Origin: Eukaryota sp. TZLM1-RC | Taxonomy: Eukaryota > Metamonada: BaSk clade | DNA: 64,000 nucleotides | NCBI GenBank assembly: GCA_040285825.1 | Contig: JAUPSS010000011.1 | Coordinates: forward strand, 62,001-126,000 | Direction of reading: 5' to 3' | Shown here: piece by piece, positions 10,138-19,421 of the stretch | Layout of the letters: each line of letters starts with the position of its first letter | Position numbering within the stretch: position 1 is the stretch's first letter | Made by a program: the position numbers and the translations under genes | The notes under the pieces: model-generated | The model's database searches: none | Told to the model about the DNA's origin: nothing | The model's input: only the letters and a program-made list of their open reading frames with translations

Positions 10138-13100
10138 CTACCTCTTCTTTCTTCTTTTTCCTCTTCTTCTGGGTTTGTCAAGGCTCATCATCTTCATAAA
10201 CCGGTGATAAGCGGTGGTGTTCTTTACGGTAACTTCTGGCTGGATAGTTTGAGTTCCGTCAGACCATAGGATGGTAGCTTGACCATTGGAAACATCTAGA
10301 ATGGCATCGACTAATAGTTCACCAGCGTCGGCAGCAACGTACGCATTCAGAATATTATCAGGCAGGGAGGATAAACAGGGTTTGAGTAAATGGATGGAAG
10401 TCTTCAGTTGTGTTCGTGTAACCGGGTTTTGAACTACGAGAGAACTTCGAGTTAAGATTTCTTTCACGATAAAAGGACCTACATAATGACCATGTAACTT
10501 GCTTGGAGTTTCTCGCAAAATGAAAACTCGGGATCCAACTTTAGGTTTGTACGTAGGTTCCGGAGGATCTATATCGGGCAGGTCAGGTGTTGGGACAGCA
10601 TTCCATTTGTCTTGAACCTGGGCAGACAGGTTGGCTAGGAATAACATGTATTCAGGGACATCTAAGTTATCTGGTTTAGGTGACAAGGCTTGTAGAACTT
10701 CAGAGGGTAGCAATCTGGGGGAAACATCGGATCCAAACATGAGTTCATAAGGACTTGCGTTGAGGGATTTTCGGTGATAGCTATTAGCTATCATTTGGCA
10801 GAACGGGAGGTAATCAGACCAATTTTCGTAATCAGCAAAGTCCAGAAGAATCTTCCTTAGATTCTGTAGGATGACACGGTGTTGTCTTTCAACCAAACCA
10901 TTGGATTGGTGAAAGTGTGGAATGGAGGTGGTATGGGTTATGTTTAAGAGTTGACATAACGAGGCGAAGACAGCGTTACAGAACTCAGTACCATTATCTG
11001 AATGGATTGACTTCGGCGCTCCAAATATTGCGTAAACGTGGGTTAGGATCGAATCAGCTACTGTGATGGCTTTGATATCGGGTACTGGGGTAAGAATGCT
11101 GAATTTGGTGAAAGCATCGACGAAATGAAGTACATATTTGTTTTGCCGAGAGTCGAATTGGAAAGGGCCAATAGTGTCACAGTGCAGATACTCGAAGGGT
11201 CTGCGGGAACGGGACAAAGATCCAGAGGCGGAGATCTGGGTCTTGGGGACTTCTGTGTTCTTCTGGCAGGGAATGCAACTTCGAACGTGGAGTTCAAGGT
11301 CTGCTTTCATAGTGGGCCAGTAAAAATCGGACTTCTTAAGGGTCCTCCAGGAGTTAGAGATAGATGGATGTCCGGCTTCAGTGGAACCATGGACGTGGTT
11401 CAGTATCTCTGGGACTATCGAGCGAGGAATCAGGATTTTCTTAGATGGGGTCATCTTCAGGCCAGTCTTTTCATTGAAAGTACAATTAAAGAAAAGTTCA
11501 TCATCATCGGGGAGCTTTTGTTGCTCGTGAAATATCTTCCGTAGAAAGGCTTCAGCAGGGGAGTGGACGGGGTTCTGAGGAATGAAATCGGATGAGGTTG
11601 CTTCGGATGAGTTGGGTCCAGGGTCAACTTCTTGAGTGTCTTCTTCGGTTTTTTCTCGGGGAACTTGAGATCTCGTGGTCACATTGACAATCGAACAAAC
11701 TGGTTCAATGGACTGGTCAGGGTCTGGGAATGGAAAAAGCGAGTACATTTCTTTACTATAAGTTCCGTCGGGGAGCTGTCTGGGGAGGACTACGGCTTGG
11801 AGTTCTTTATCATAGAAAGCGATCTTAAAGTTATACGGTATGGTGTCTAAAGGCTTGGTTGTTCGGATGTAATTAGCTAACGAGAGTTCGTCTAGCAAGG
11901 ATCTGTGAATGCTTTCTACGTGTGGGCAGGTGTTGCATGAGTTGAGTTTCGAAGAAAGGTGAAAATTACGGGGAACTAGGGTAAGCAGTTGCTTAGGAAT
12001 AGAACTATTTTCTACTTCTTCATAGGAGTATTGGTAAGTCACCACGGGATGGGGGCACGCATTACTATCATCACAATAATGATAAAAGTAAACAAATAAA
12101 GGGTACATTAGATAGTCGGGAATGAACTCGGAGGAAATGTTATAAAGCTGCAGCGGTCGGTGAGAGTTAACGGCGGCACCGGAGATAGGAGGAGGGATAT
12201 AACAGGGGATTGATGATCCGGCGTTATCATCTCCTATCAAATCTTGCATTTCTAGTTCATGTTCTATATCAGAGTCGGACCAGGATCGGGAGCTGAGGAA
12301 AGGAGAATACAAGACTTCTTCGCAGATTTCGTCGTAGAATTGGAGGCTATACCTAGAGAGAGGAATTGGACTTCGTTGGCTGGGATTCAAGATTCCAAAT
12401 CTTAAGAATTCGTTAATAGGTAATGTCAGGATATCATTCTCGGTGAGTTTATATAATTCGTCATTAACAAATAAAGTTTCTAGGTTAAAGGAGATATCGG
12501 AGGCGCGATCAGGAGTATAGGGAATCATCTCGAGTGGCAGGGGAGCTAGATGCAGGGGGTCGATATTGTTAATTAACTGTCCTAAGGTTACACAGGCAGG
12601 GGAGCAGTTAAGTTTTATGAAGAAAGCATTAGGCGGAATCATTTCAGGGAGATATGAGCGAGCAGGGAGAGTTGGGTCATAGAAATAAAGGCTTTTATTC
12701 CAGTTTCCGTGTTGGATGATATCAGCTATCGGAATAGAACGATTATGGATCTTTGGGTGAATTGGGGTATCCGGGTACATATGAGCGACAGAGGCGTAAG
12801 GATCTTTTGACTTGGAAAGAGGAAAAACATGTTGATAAATAAAGCATATGTCAGTAGAGAGAATAAAATGATAAGGAGAGGATCCATTTTGAATGTTATC
12901 AATGTCCCTACAATCGAGTAAAGAAAAATGTTTCGGGGAGTTAAGAATGGCGAATGGATCTGATTCGGAACGAAGGGAGGTAGCAGTCAAAAGCCTCCTG
13001 GGGTCGCGATGATTAAGGGAATACCATGAAGGTGGAGTATCAATGGCATAGAGGTTGAAAAAGGTTTCGATTGGAGAGAAGGGGAAGATCAAGTTTGGAG

Positions 13101-16100
13101 GGTATAGAAGGGTCTTAGCGTCATAACAGATAAGCGGGATTGGGACAAAGGGGATAACGGCTTGTGAAACATTGATTTTGTCTATAATCGGTGATACTGG
13201 TTCCTTGATATGGGTAAGCATGGTGTCAGGGTTACTGTTTCCTACTTCAGTATAATATTTATCATCAACAACTTCACAGAAACGTACCTCACCAGGGCAA
13301 TAGTGGAAACCACGTCCGGCTTGACATGGACAAGGCAAGGATCGACTATCTGGGTTATAATATGAAGCCATTTCTAAGTAGGAAGCGGTTCTGAGTCCAG
13401 CTGGGAGTCCTCTGGAGCGTTCTTCTGGGTCATAACTAGCTATTTGGTGGAAAGGGATCTTCCCGTCTTCGATAGAGATCAAGGAGTTTACCTTCGCACT
13501 TGCTTTAGCACTTCTGGTCTTCGTTTTGTTCTTTTCAGGTTTTTCTTCTTTCTTAGGGAGTGACCGCGATAAATAATCAGCCCAATGATTATTTGCTCCA
13601 TCTATGTGTACACAATCAAATGAGAAGGACTGCAATACAGGGATCCAGCGGAGCACCACACGGTTGGAGTCAGGGCAAGAGAGCAGGTAGGACAAATTCT
13701 TGTGATCGCAAAACAATGTGAGGTGCTTAGTTTGCAAGAATGATGACAGGTTCGGCTGGTTCAAGGTCATTACAATGGCAAATAATTCTTTTTGCATGGT
13801 AGACCATCGTTGCTGGGCGGGGGTTAGGATCCTTGAGTAGAAGGATATAGGGGCTACGTGACGTTTGGACAAACAGGTTCCTGGTTCAGAGGGAGATAGT
13901 TCTTTCCAAATAATACCGGCTATGCCTTTCTCAGAGGCATCGGTGGACACTAAAATGTTAGAGTCAGTATCAGGGAGTTCTAGAGGAGTACTTTCGATAA
14001 TCATCTTCATTATATTTCTGAAACTTCTTTTCTGCATATCATTAAGGGAAATTCTCTTGGGGTTACCTTTCATTAGTTCGGTTAGCGGTGCAAGTTCAGT
14101 ACTAACGGAGGGAAGCCAGTCTCGGATAAAATTAATGGTTCCGATAAACGAGCGGAGTTCGGGAACAGTTGATGGAATTGGGATCTTCTTAATAGTTTCA
14201 ATTCGGGACGGACAGATTCGACGGGTACCTTTCTCAAAGATGGTACCTAAGACACGGATGGGAAACTCTTTGGTCTGAAAAGCACATTTGTGCAAACCAA
14301 TTCTTACTCGGTATTCGCGAGCTCTTGCAAATATATAGTCAATTCTTCTAAGGAAATCTTCTTTCTTGACGGCAGATACAATGATATCATCTAAATAAAT
14401 GAAAACTCCTTCGCAGTTGAAAATCTCTTTCATCAGATTCTGGAAAATAGCTGGCACATTCTTTAGGCCAAAAGAGGCTCGGGTAAACATAATCTTTCGG
14501 CCAGGGATAACTACAGCGGTCTTTGGTTGGTCATCAGGATGTAAATTTAATTGCCAAAATGCTTTCGGTAAATCTAAGGTGGCAATATATTCTGAGGATG
14601 AAAGGAATTCGCAAATGTCTGTTATGCGGGGCAAATCTGCTGGAATGGGCTTAGTCAGATCGTTGATACCCTTGTGACCAGAATAGTCTCCGGTCAGACG
14701 AGGGGCCTTCCCAGGGGCACAAACTAAGTGGATGGGAGAGGCGAACGGTCCATCATAAGGGACAGCAAATCCATTCTCTAAAAGGGTATCGAACTCTTCG
14801 TGAGCGATCTTCAGCTTGTCTGGAGGGAGGTATCGGGCTTTCTTAGAGACAAGTTCGGTTTCGTCATGGAATTCAAGTCGCATGGGTCGGCACTTGATTC
14901 CCTTGGGGTCTGGCAATTTGGAGAATATATCGGGGTACTTCAGTAATAATCTCTTGATATTTATGGTTAGTTCAGTATCATCCAGGTGGAATGCGGTCTT
15001 CTCTATATCAGGCAAGGTTTCTAACAAATCATCATTCAGTGATTGGACAAATTCAGGGCTCTTGGAATCATCAACGAGGTCTTTTTGAGAAACGATTTCG
15101 GCTGGTTTGGGCAGGAAGCTGTCAGGTATAGCTTCATCTTCTAGGATTTGGAGGTTCCGGTGAGATAAATTAATAAATAGGTAATCTTCGTTCAGTAGGC
15201 CTAATCTCTTCAGAGTATCGCAACCTATAATAAAGTTGTTCTCACAGGGAAGGAGGCAAAGTCTCATATCTATATAAGTAAGGTGAGCAGTTCCTCCAAG
15301 CATAAAGGCGAATCTACCTTTAGCTACTTTGGCTTCTAATTGTTGTCCATCGGCAAGGCTTAGGAATGTGGTTTGGTCAGAGACAGTTAGGTCGGCATTC
15401 TTCACAAGCTTACTTGAAATACAGGAAACACTAGCACCTGTATCAACCATTCCGTACAGTATGTCATTGTTCTTTGTGTAAGCCTTCAGGTGTAATAAGC
15501 TTTTGTCCATGGGCTTATTGAGTTCTTGGTACGTAAAGGAGATTCGGGATCTGTCAGGGTTTACATGGCAAGTTGGGGCAGGAGACGTCACCTTGGCGGC
15601 ATATAACGTGTTTAGCATCTCTGGTTCTGAACTCTGTTGAGAATCTTCAGCGTCAAGATCAACCATAACTTCACCAGGTCGTGATACACAGTCAGCTCCA
15701 ATTAGGGCCATATCAGAATCGAGGTTGGAACTAACTCCATCCAGCGAGAAATCATGGATCGCTTCCCCTTGGGCTTTCCTCTGGTTTGAGAGTTCGGCGT
15801 CTTCATCAGCTTTAGAGTTCTCACTAGGAGTTAGATCAGAGAGGTTCCTTACCTGTATAGCAGAGTAATCTCTCACCTTCCCATTCTGCTCAACGGCTGC
15901 CCGAGATGATTTCAGGTCTTCGTTTCTAGCACAGAAGGCAGAATGCGAAGGTGTAGATAACTGAGCAATAGGGTTTGGGGCAACATACGTTAAATCTTGG
16001 TAGGTTGGGAAATCTTGACCAGGCATTACGAAATCCAAAGATTCAAACAGTTCGTCAAGATCATTTGCTTCAGGGTTAGTATGGAAAGAATGAGAAGAAC

Positions 16101-16662
16101 TAGGTGTGGAATGGGTATCAGATTCAGAGTAGGGAGAGGGGTTTATTTCAGAAAAGGGGTTTAAGGATACGCTATAATTTAGGTCTTCAGAATCGGAAGA
16201 GCTGGAATGTGTTAACATTCTGGGTACGTAAGTAGCTTCCCGCTGGTAGTCTTCTTTCAAACCTTCGGTAATAGATTCTACGATTGAGTTGATAGGCTTG
16301 TTGCTACGAGTCTGGTAGGTTCTTGGAAGGGTAGGGTTATGGGGGTTCTTATAAGGTTTCTTCTTGTTGACCTGGCTCAATTTGCAGTTAGGGTCAGGAC
16401 AATCGCGGACTACATGTCCGGATTTCTTGCAATAGTTACAAATCAGTTCATGAGATTGATTAGATTTTGGAGTACGAGTTCGAGGTTGAGTTGATCTAGA
16501 ATCAGGTCTAAAAGCCTGAGTTCGGGAACCTCGCTTAGGGGTACTAAATGAGTTTCTGGTAGGTCTGGCTCTTCGTTCTCGGGGATTCTGGTATTTCTGA
16601 GCTAACTTATCTTCGAACAAGTAGGCATTACGAGAGTAAGGACGGTGGTAATCGGGGAGCAA
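10138..16662 (-). CDS. pol: Pol polyprotein of the gypsy-type element
   Basis: About 2174 codons, open throughout. The 16662 end is not a true start: the frame stays open upstream and overlaps gag, to which it is in the -1 frame. Domains in order, in approximate residues: CCHC zinc knuckle 74-90 (CNYCKKSGHVVRDC); aspartic protease near 404 (VDTGASVS); reverse transcriptase about 590-800 with YLDD near 755; RNase H about 895-1030 (STDASEKG, then HWADYLSRS). A region of about 660 residues with no recognisable domain follows (1035-1700), with a Cys/His cluster CPCQAGRGFHYC at its start. The integrase has an HHCC finger near 1755-1800, then catalytic D (HCDTIGPF), D (SDNGTEF) and E (VERQHR). The C-terminal tail is highly basic. 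It carries out reverse transcription and integration of the element. All catalytic residues I looked for are present. Confidence 0.93.
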   Translation of the reverse strand: MLPDYHRPYSRNAYLFEDKLAQKYQNPRERRARPTRNSFSTPKRGSRTQAFRPDSRSTQPRTRTPKSNQSHELICNYCKKSGHVVRDCPDPNCKLSQVNKKKPYKNPHNPTLPRTYQTRSNKPINSIVESITEGLKEDYQREATYVPRMLTHSSSSDSEDLNYSVSLNPFSEINPSPYSESDTHSTPSSSHSFHTNPEANDLDELFESLDFVMPGQDFPTYQDLTYVAPNPIAQLSTPSHSAFCARNEDLKSSRAAVEQNGKVRDYSAIQVRNLSDLTPSENSKADEDAELSNQRKAQGEAIHDFSLDGVSSNLDSDMALIGADCVSRPGEVMVDLDAEDSQQSSEPEMLNTLYAAKVTSPAPTCHVNPDRSRISFTYQELNKPMDKSLLHLKAYTKNNDILYGMVDTGASVSCISSKLVKNADLTVSDQTTFLSLADGQQLEAKVAKGRFAFMLGGTAHLTYIDMRLCLLPCENNFIIGCDTLKRLGLLNEDYLFINLSHRNLQILEDEAIPDSFLPKPAEIVSQKDLVDDSKSPEFVQSLNDDLLETLPDIEKTAFHLDDTELTINIKRLLLKYPDIFSKLPDPKGIKCRPMRLEFHDETELVSKKARYLPPDKLKIAHEEFDTLLENGFAVPYDGPFASPIHLVCAPGKAPRLTGDYSGHKGINDLTKPIPADLPRITDICEFLSSSEYIATLDLPKAFWQLNLHPDDQPKTAVVIPGRKIMFTRASFGLKNVPAIFQNLMKEIFNCEGVFIYLDDIIVSAVKKEDFLRRIDYIFARAREYRVRIGLHKCAFQTKEFPIRVLGTIFEKGTRRICPSRIETIKKIPIPSTVPELRSFIGTINFIRDWLPSVSTELAPLTELMKGNPKRISLNDMQKRSFRNIMKMIIESTPLELPDTDSNILVSTDASEKGIAGIIWKELSPSEPGTCLSKRHVAPISFYSRILTPAQQRWSTMQKELFAIVMTLNQPNLSSFLQTKHLTLFCDHKNLSYLLSCPDSNRVVLRWIPVLQSFSFDCVHIDGANNHWADYLSRSLPKKEEKPEKNKTKTRSAKASAKVNSLISIEDGKIPFHQIASYDPEERSRGLPAGLRTASYLEMASYYNPDSRSLPCPCQAGRGFHYCPGEVRFCEVVDDKYYTEVGNSNPDTMLTHIKEPVSPIIDKINVSQAVIPFVPIPLICYDAKTLLYPPNLIFPFSPIETFFNLYAIDTPPSWYSLNHRDPRRLLTATSLRSESDPFAILNSPKHFSLLDCRDIDNIQNGSSPYHFILSTDICFIYQHVFPLSKSKDPYASVAHMYPDTPIHPKIHNRSIPIADIIQHGNWNKSLYFYDPTLPARSYLPEMIPPNAFFIKLNCSPACVTLGQLINNIDPLHLAPLPLEMIPYTPDRASDISFNLETLFVNDELYKLTENDILTLPINEFLRFGILNPSQRSPIPLSRYSLQFYDEICEEVLYSPFLSSRSWSDSDIEHELEMQDLIGDDNAGSSIPCYIPPPISGAAVNSHRPLQLYNISSEFIPDYLMYPLFVYFYHYCDDSNACPHPVVTYQYSYEEVENSSIPKQLLTLVPRNFHLSSKLNSCNTCPHVESIHRSLLDELSLANYIRTTKPLDTIPYNFKIAFYDKELQAVVLPRQLPDGTYSKEMYSLFPFPDPDQSIEPVCSIVNVTTRSQVPREKTEEDTQEVDPGPNSSEATSSDFIPQNPVHSPAEAFLRKIFHEQQKLPDDDELFFNCTFNEKTGLKMTPSKKILIPRSIVPEILNHVHGSTEAGHPSISNSWRTLKKSDFYWPTMKADLELHVRSCIPCQKNTEVPKTQISASGSLSRSRRPFEYLHCDTIGPFQFDSRQNKYVLHFVDAFTKFSILTPVPDIKAITVADSILTHVYAIFGAPKSIHSDNGTEFCNAVFASLCQLLNITHTTSIPHFHQSNGLVERQHRVILQNLRKILLDFADYENWSDYLPFCQMIANSYHRKSLNASPYELMFGSDVSPRLLPSEVLQALSPKPDNLDVPEYMLFLANLSAQVQDKWNAVPTPDLPDIDPPEPTYKPKVGSRVFILRETPSKLHGHYVGPFIVKEILTRSSLVVQNPVTRTQLKTSIHLLKPCLSSLPDNILNAYVAADAGELLVDAILDVSNGQATILWSDGTQTIQPEVTVKNTTAYHRFMKMMSLDKPRRRGKRRKKR
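10141..10170 (-). promoter_or_regulatory. Polypurine tract next to the 3' LTR, also coding
   Basis: On the element strand this is an uninterrupted run of 30 purines three bases from the 3' LTR, the expected primer site for plus-strand DNA synthesis. The same bases encode the Arg/Lys-rich C-terminal tail of Pol; the TAG stop (10138-10140) separates tract and LTR. Confidence 0.8.
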
Positions 16663-16667
16663 CTCTT

Positions 16668-17468
16668 TTAATCGGGAAATAACTTCAGGGATGGAGGTAA
16701 GAGACCATCTTCGGCTTCGGTCTTCAGTAATCTCTTCAGGGATTCCGGGCGTATTCCACTTAGGTATCTTCTTGATAGGGCTTCTTCTTTCTGGAGGGAA
16801 GGTACTTTGCGAGCTACCTTCATGAAATCTCGGGTATATCGGGTGATGGCTTCATCAGCATCACGGCAATTCAGGGGCAAGGATACACGGTTAAACATCT
16901 GGTACGATTTAGCGGTATCTTTGACGCGCGTACAGGACAACAGGTATTTCAGAATCTTCTTTGGCTTCTTAGGAGAGATCTGGTGGATTACTAGGAAAGT
17001 ATCCAAAACTTCAGGGGCAATACATCTAGGAATGTAAGGCAATAACAAGGACTCGAGGTCATCAGGGTCTTGAGCTCCTACAAGACATAACGGGTTGGGT
17101 TTCTCTTCATCAGAAACGTCGGAGTTATCAGAGTACAGGAGAGGAACTTCTTCTTCTTCCTCTTGGTCAACAGGGCTATCTTCAGCCAAAGCTTCATGGA
17201 GATTGAAACGGATCTCTTCAGGGTTGACTTCTTCTTCAGCTTCCTCAGCTGGTTCAGGGGCGGGATTTCGGGAACTTCTTCTAGAGTTCTGGGAATTAGT
17301 GGGAGCGGGTTCAGGTCTCATTAAGGACATACGGACGGCAAAGTCTCGCAACTCGTCAACGAAGCGCGAGCAAGAGGAGCGGTCAGCACTTCGGAGAATT
17401 GGGGCAACTCGGCCAGGATTACTCGTTTGGGCCACAGTAATTACTGTTGGGTTAGTATGGAGATGCAT
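16668..17468 (-). CDS. gag: Gag protein of the gypsy-type element
   Basis: 266 codons from the first in-frame ATG. That ATG (17466-17468) lies within the 5' LTR, so either the leader is extremely short or translation begins at the next Met, about residue 47. The middle is acidic (EEAEEEVNPEE, DQEEEEEVPLLYSD). The C-terminal part resembles the retrotransposon capsid region, with a YLSGIRPESLKRLL block. The reading frame stops at 16668 in the sequence KLFPD, while the -1 frame continues as a natural extension of the capsid into Pol. Gag therefore ends before the zinc knuckle, which is encoded in the Pol frame. I saw no canonical slippery heptamer in the overlap. Confidence 0.85.
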   Translation of the reverse strand: MHLHTNPTVITVAQTSNPGRVAPILRSADRSSCSRFVDELRDFAVRMSLMRPEPAPTNSQNSRRSSRNPAPEPAEEAEEEVNPEEIRFNLHEALAEDSPVDQEEEEEVPLLYSDNSDVSDEEKPNPLCLVGAQDPDDLESLLLPYIPRCIAPEVLDTFLVIHQISPKKPKKILKYLLSCTRVKDTAKSYQMFNRVSLPLNCRDADEAITRYTRDFMKVARKVPSLQKEEALSRRYLSGIRPESLKRLLKTEAEDGLLPPSLKLFPD

Positions 17469-17632
17469 CGAGGTAATAATAAACAGGAAAACGGGGTGTT
17501 TATTAGAAAGGTGGGAATAATCAGGAGAATTTGAACAAGAGTCTAGATAAATAAGTGATGACGTGGCATCACGTGATACTGTAACTACTAATACACAAAT
17601 ATAACTATAACCTATATTGGCATAAGCCTACA
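17445..17632 (-). repeat. 5' LTR of the gypsy-type element
   Basis: Same 188 bp as 9950-10137, with no difference seen. The gag ATG lies within it, 24 nt before its internal end. Confidence 0.95.
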
Positions 17633-17814
17633 TATTGTTGAATATTCCAAAAGTTCAAAGTACACAGTAAGATTCCTGTGGGAAGTATTTGGTCTTAGTG
17701 AGAGTAATTTGGTTACAACTTGAGTAGTATTGGAATATAAAATTGGTTTCAGGGAGAACTTCAAAGAACAACTTTATCAAGGGATTTTTTTGAATTTAAT
17801 TTATTCCAACGAAA

Positions 17815-18185
17815 AAATCATCATAAGATATGTGCAAAATTTTCGATATAGAGGCATTTATTGAACCGTCAGTACGTAAGCTATCTCCAGATCAAACTGA
17901 CGATTCCTTTGGTAAAAGAAGGGCAGATGTAGTAGCTCCAGGGGCCGACGGTGTTCTCAACGTTGTGGATGTTGTCTCAGTCGATGTGTGTACAAATTCT
18001 GCTGCTCGTTTGGTGTATTCTGCTGATTCGGCACTATCTAACGCCGAAAAAATGAAAATAAGAAAATGTGAAGCATCATTGGCACAAATAAGTAGAGTCG
18101 AACATTTGAAATATCAGTTTATACCGTTTGAAATTTTTCTTTTTGCTAATATTGGGTCTTCAGGATTACACTTTTTTGAAAATCT
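17815..18185 (+). pseudogene. Family E non-LTR fragment, copy E1, first part
   Basis: Plus-strand C-terminal (endonuclease) part of a family E protein: EAFIEPSVRKLS, then RRADVVAPGADGV and NVVDVVSVDVC. It aligns to residues about 160-285 of the E2 ORF (49402-50421). It is interrupted at 18175-18185 by the insertion of family A copy A4 and resumes at 19081. Confidence 0.85.
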
Positions 18186-19080
18186 TTTTACACATGAATT
18201 TTATTCAACAACAAATATGAAAACATAAAATACACAATTAAAAGTCCACATCCTCAAAACCTGCCTCCCCTAAATCAAAACAAATAATTGCCAAAGATTC
18301 AGAAAATTTCCCAAAAGAAGATAGTGAATCAGAAATCAGTTTTACCATTCCCTTAAAAATAGAAAATACAATCCTGTTTTGCCAGTAAACACAATTGAAA
18401 ATTCTTCCAGTTCTTTCCTTTACAACTACAACAAAATCCTCAAGGAAAGCCATGGCAGACTTACCCAAAGATCCAAGCAAAGGAAAATCAAAGGGACATA
18501 AATTATATTGACCATGAGAATTTTCATTAATCGAGGAAATGGGTTTCGCATATTTAGCAATTTTATATTTTTCGCCTGCAAGAAGGGGATTATTTACATC
18601 CGAGTTAATGAGATGTTCGTTAGAGGAATTACAAGGGTCAATAGACATGGCGTCTAAAATAGTAAAACTACCATTTAAACCGGGAATAACTAGATCACCT
18701 CTTGTCAGACCCATAGAAGTTCTGTTGTAGCACGTGCTATCAATATTGGGGTCAGCAAGAATTAATTTTGATAGCAAAGGCTTTAAAAAGGAATCTACTC
18801 GATATGATTTACACATAACATAAATTTGGTCCCTGACATTATTAAGCACTTTGCTTCTAAATGTAATGAAATGTTTACAGTTCAAAAGATGAGTAAACAA
18901 AAGAGGTTTACCACATTTACATGTTAAATGATTGGGCAAATTGTTCGGCCACAGAAAACAACGAAAGCGCATGTTTAAAAGCCATTCAATGTTTTTTAAC
19001 AAAAGTCCATAAACAAAAAAATTACCGAAAGCGGTATTTTTAGTTTTGGCCTAGCTAAGTCTTACTTCATAATCCAAGCC
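18186..19080 (-). mobile_element. Family A non-LTR insertion, copy A4, nested in E1
   Basis: An 895-bp, 5'-truncated family A copy on the minus strand. Its main open frame (18238-19002) covers the CCHC finger, the VRDQ motif and the RGDLVIPGLNG endonuclease block. It is nearly identical to A5. It is flanked by an 11-bp direct repeat, TTTGAAAATCT, at 18175-18185 and 19081-19091. On both sides family E coding sequence continues, so the target site and duplication are unambiguous. The 3' tail ends in an A-rich stretch against the left repeat. Confidence 0.92.
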
Positions 19081-19310
19081 TTTGAAAATCTCAAGACAGT
19101 TTTGCAAAATAGATCTCGTAACAAATTGGATTCCACTTTCTGGTTGAATAGAATTGTTTTTTGCATTTTCAAGTCTATTCCAACAATGAATTCTAAAGCT
19201 CTTTTAGCTATTGGTATAGAATATGATCGAAATACTGTGAATAGGTTTAGTAATAGTGATTTTTGTTTAGAGGCTATTGAATATTAGACAGTATTTTAGT
19301 TCAATAAAAA
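19081..19310 (+). pseudogene. Family E non-LTR fragment, copy E1, last part
   Basis: Continuation of E1 after the A4 insertion: FENLKTVLQ, then STFWLNRIVFCIFKSIP, ending LEAIEY at a TAG (19285-19287). It matches the end of the E2 ORF (FWHNRIVFGILKAIP). Confidence 0.85.
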
Positions 19311-19421
19311 TATAGTTCACAAAGATCATTAAGGGAAGTTTACTTTACAGAATCATACATCATCATAAATATCCAGCAATCTCATCAGGTTACTGCTATT
19401 TGACATTTCTGCTATTGGTTG

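Larger units (their letters stand above)
9950..17632 (-). mobile_element. Ty3/gypsy-type LTR retrotransposon, structurally complete
   Basis: A 7.68-kb element on the minus strand. Its two 188-bp LTRs look identical, which indicates a recent insertion. ATATT precedes the left LTR, and ATATT also occurs at 17632-17636 (or TATT at 17633-17636), giving a 4-5 bp target duplication. Gene order on the element strand is gag, zinc knuckle, protease, RT, RNase H, a long unassigned region, then integrase; RT before integrase defines the Ty3/gypsy type. No chromodomain is seen at the C-terminus, which instead ends in a basic tail. Coding sequence fills the internal region completely: the first in-frame ATG of gag lies inside the 5' LTR and the pol stop touches the 3' LTR. 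It is richer in G+C than the surrounding elements. Confidence 0.95.

Noticed and set aside
11125-15088. Plus-strand ORFs inside the gypsy element
   Set aside because: They are antisense shadows of the intact Pol ORF and have no domain of their own.
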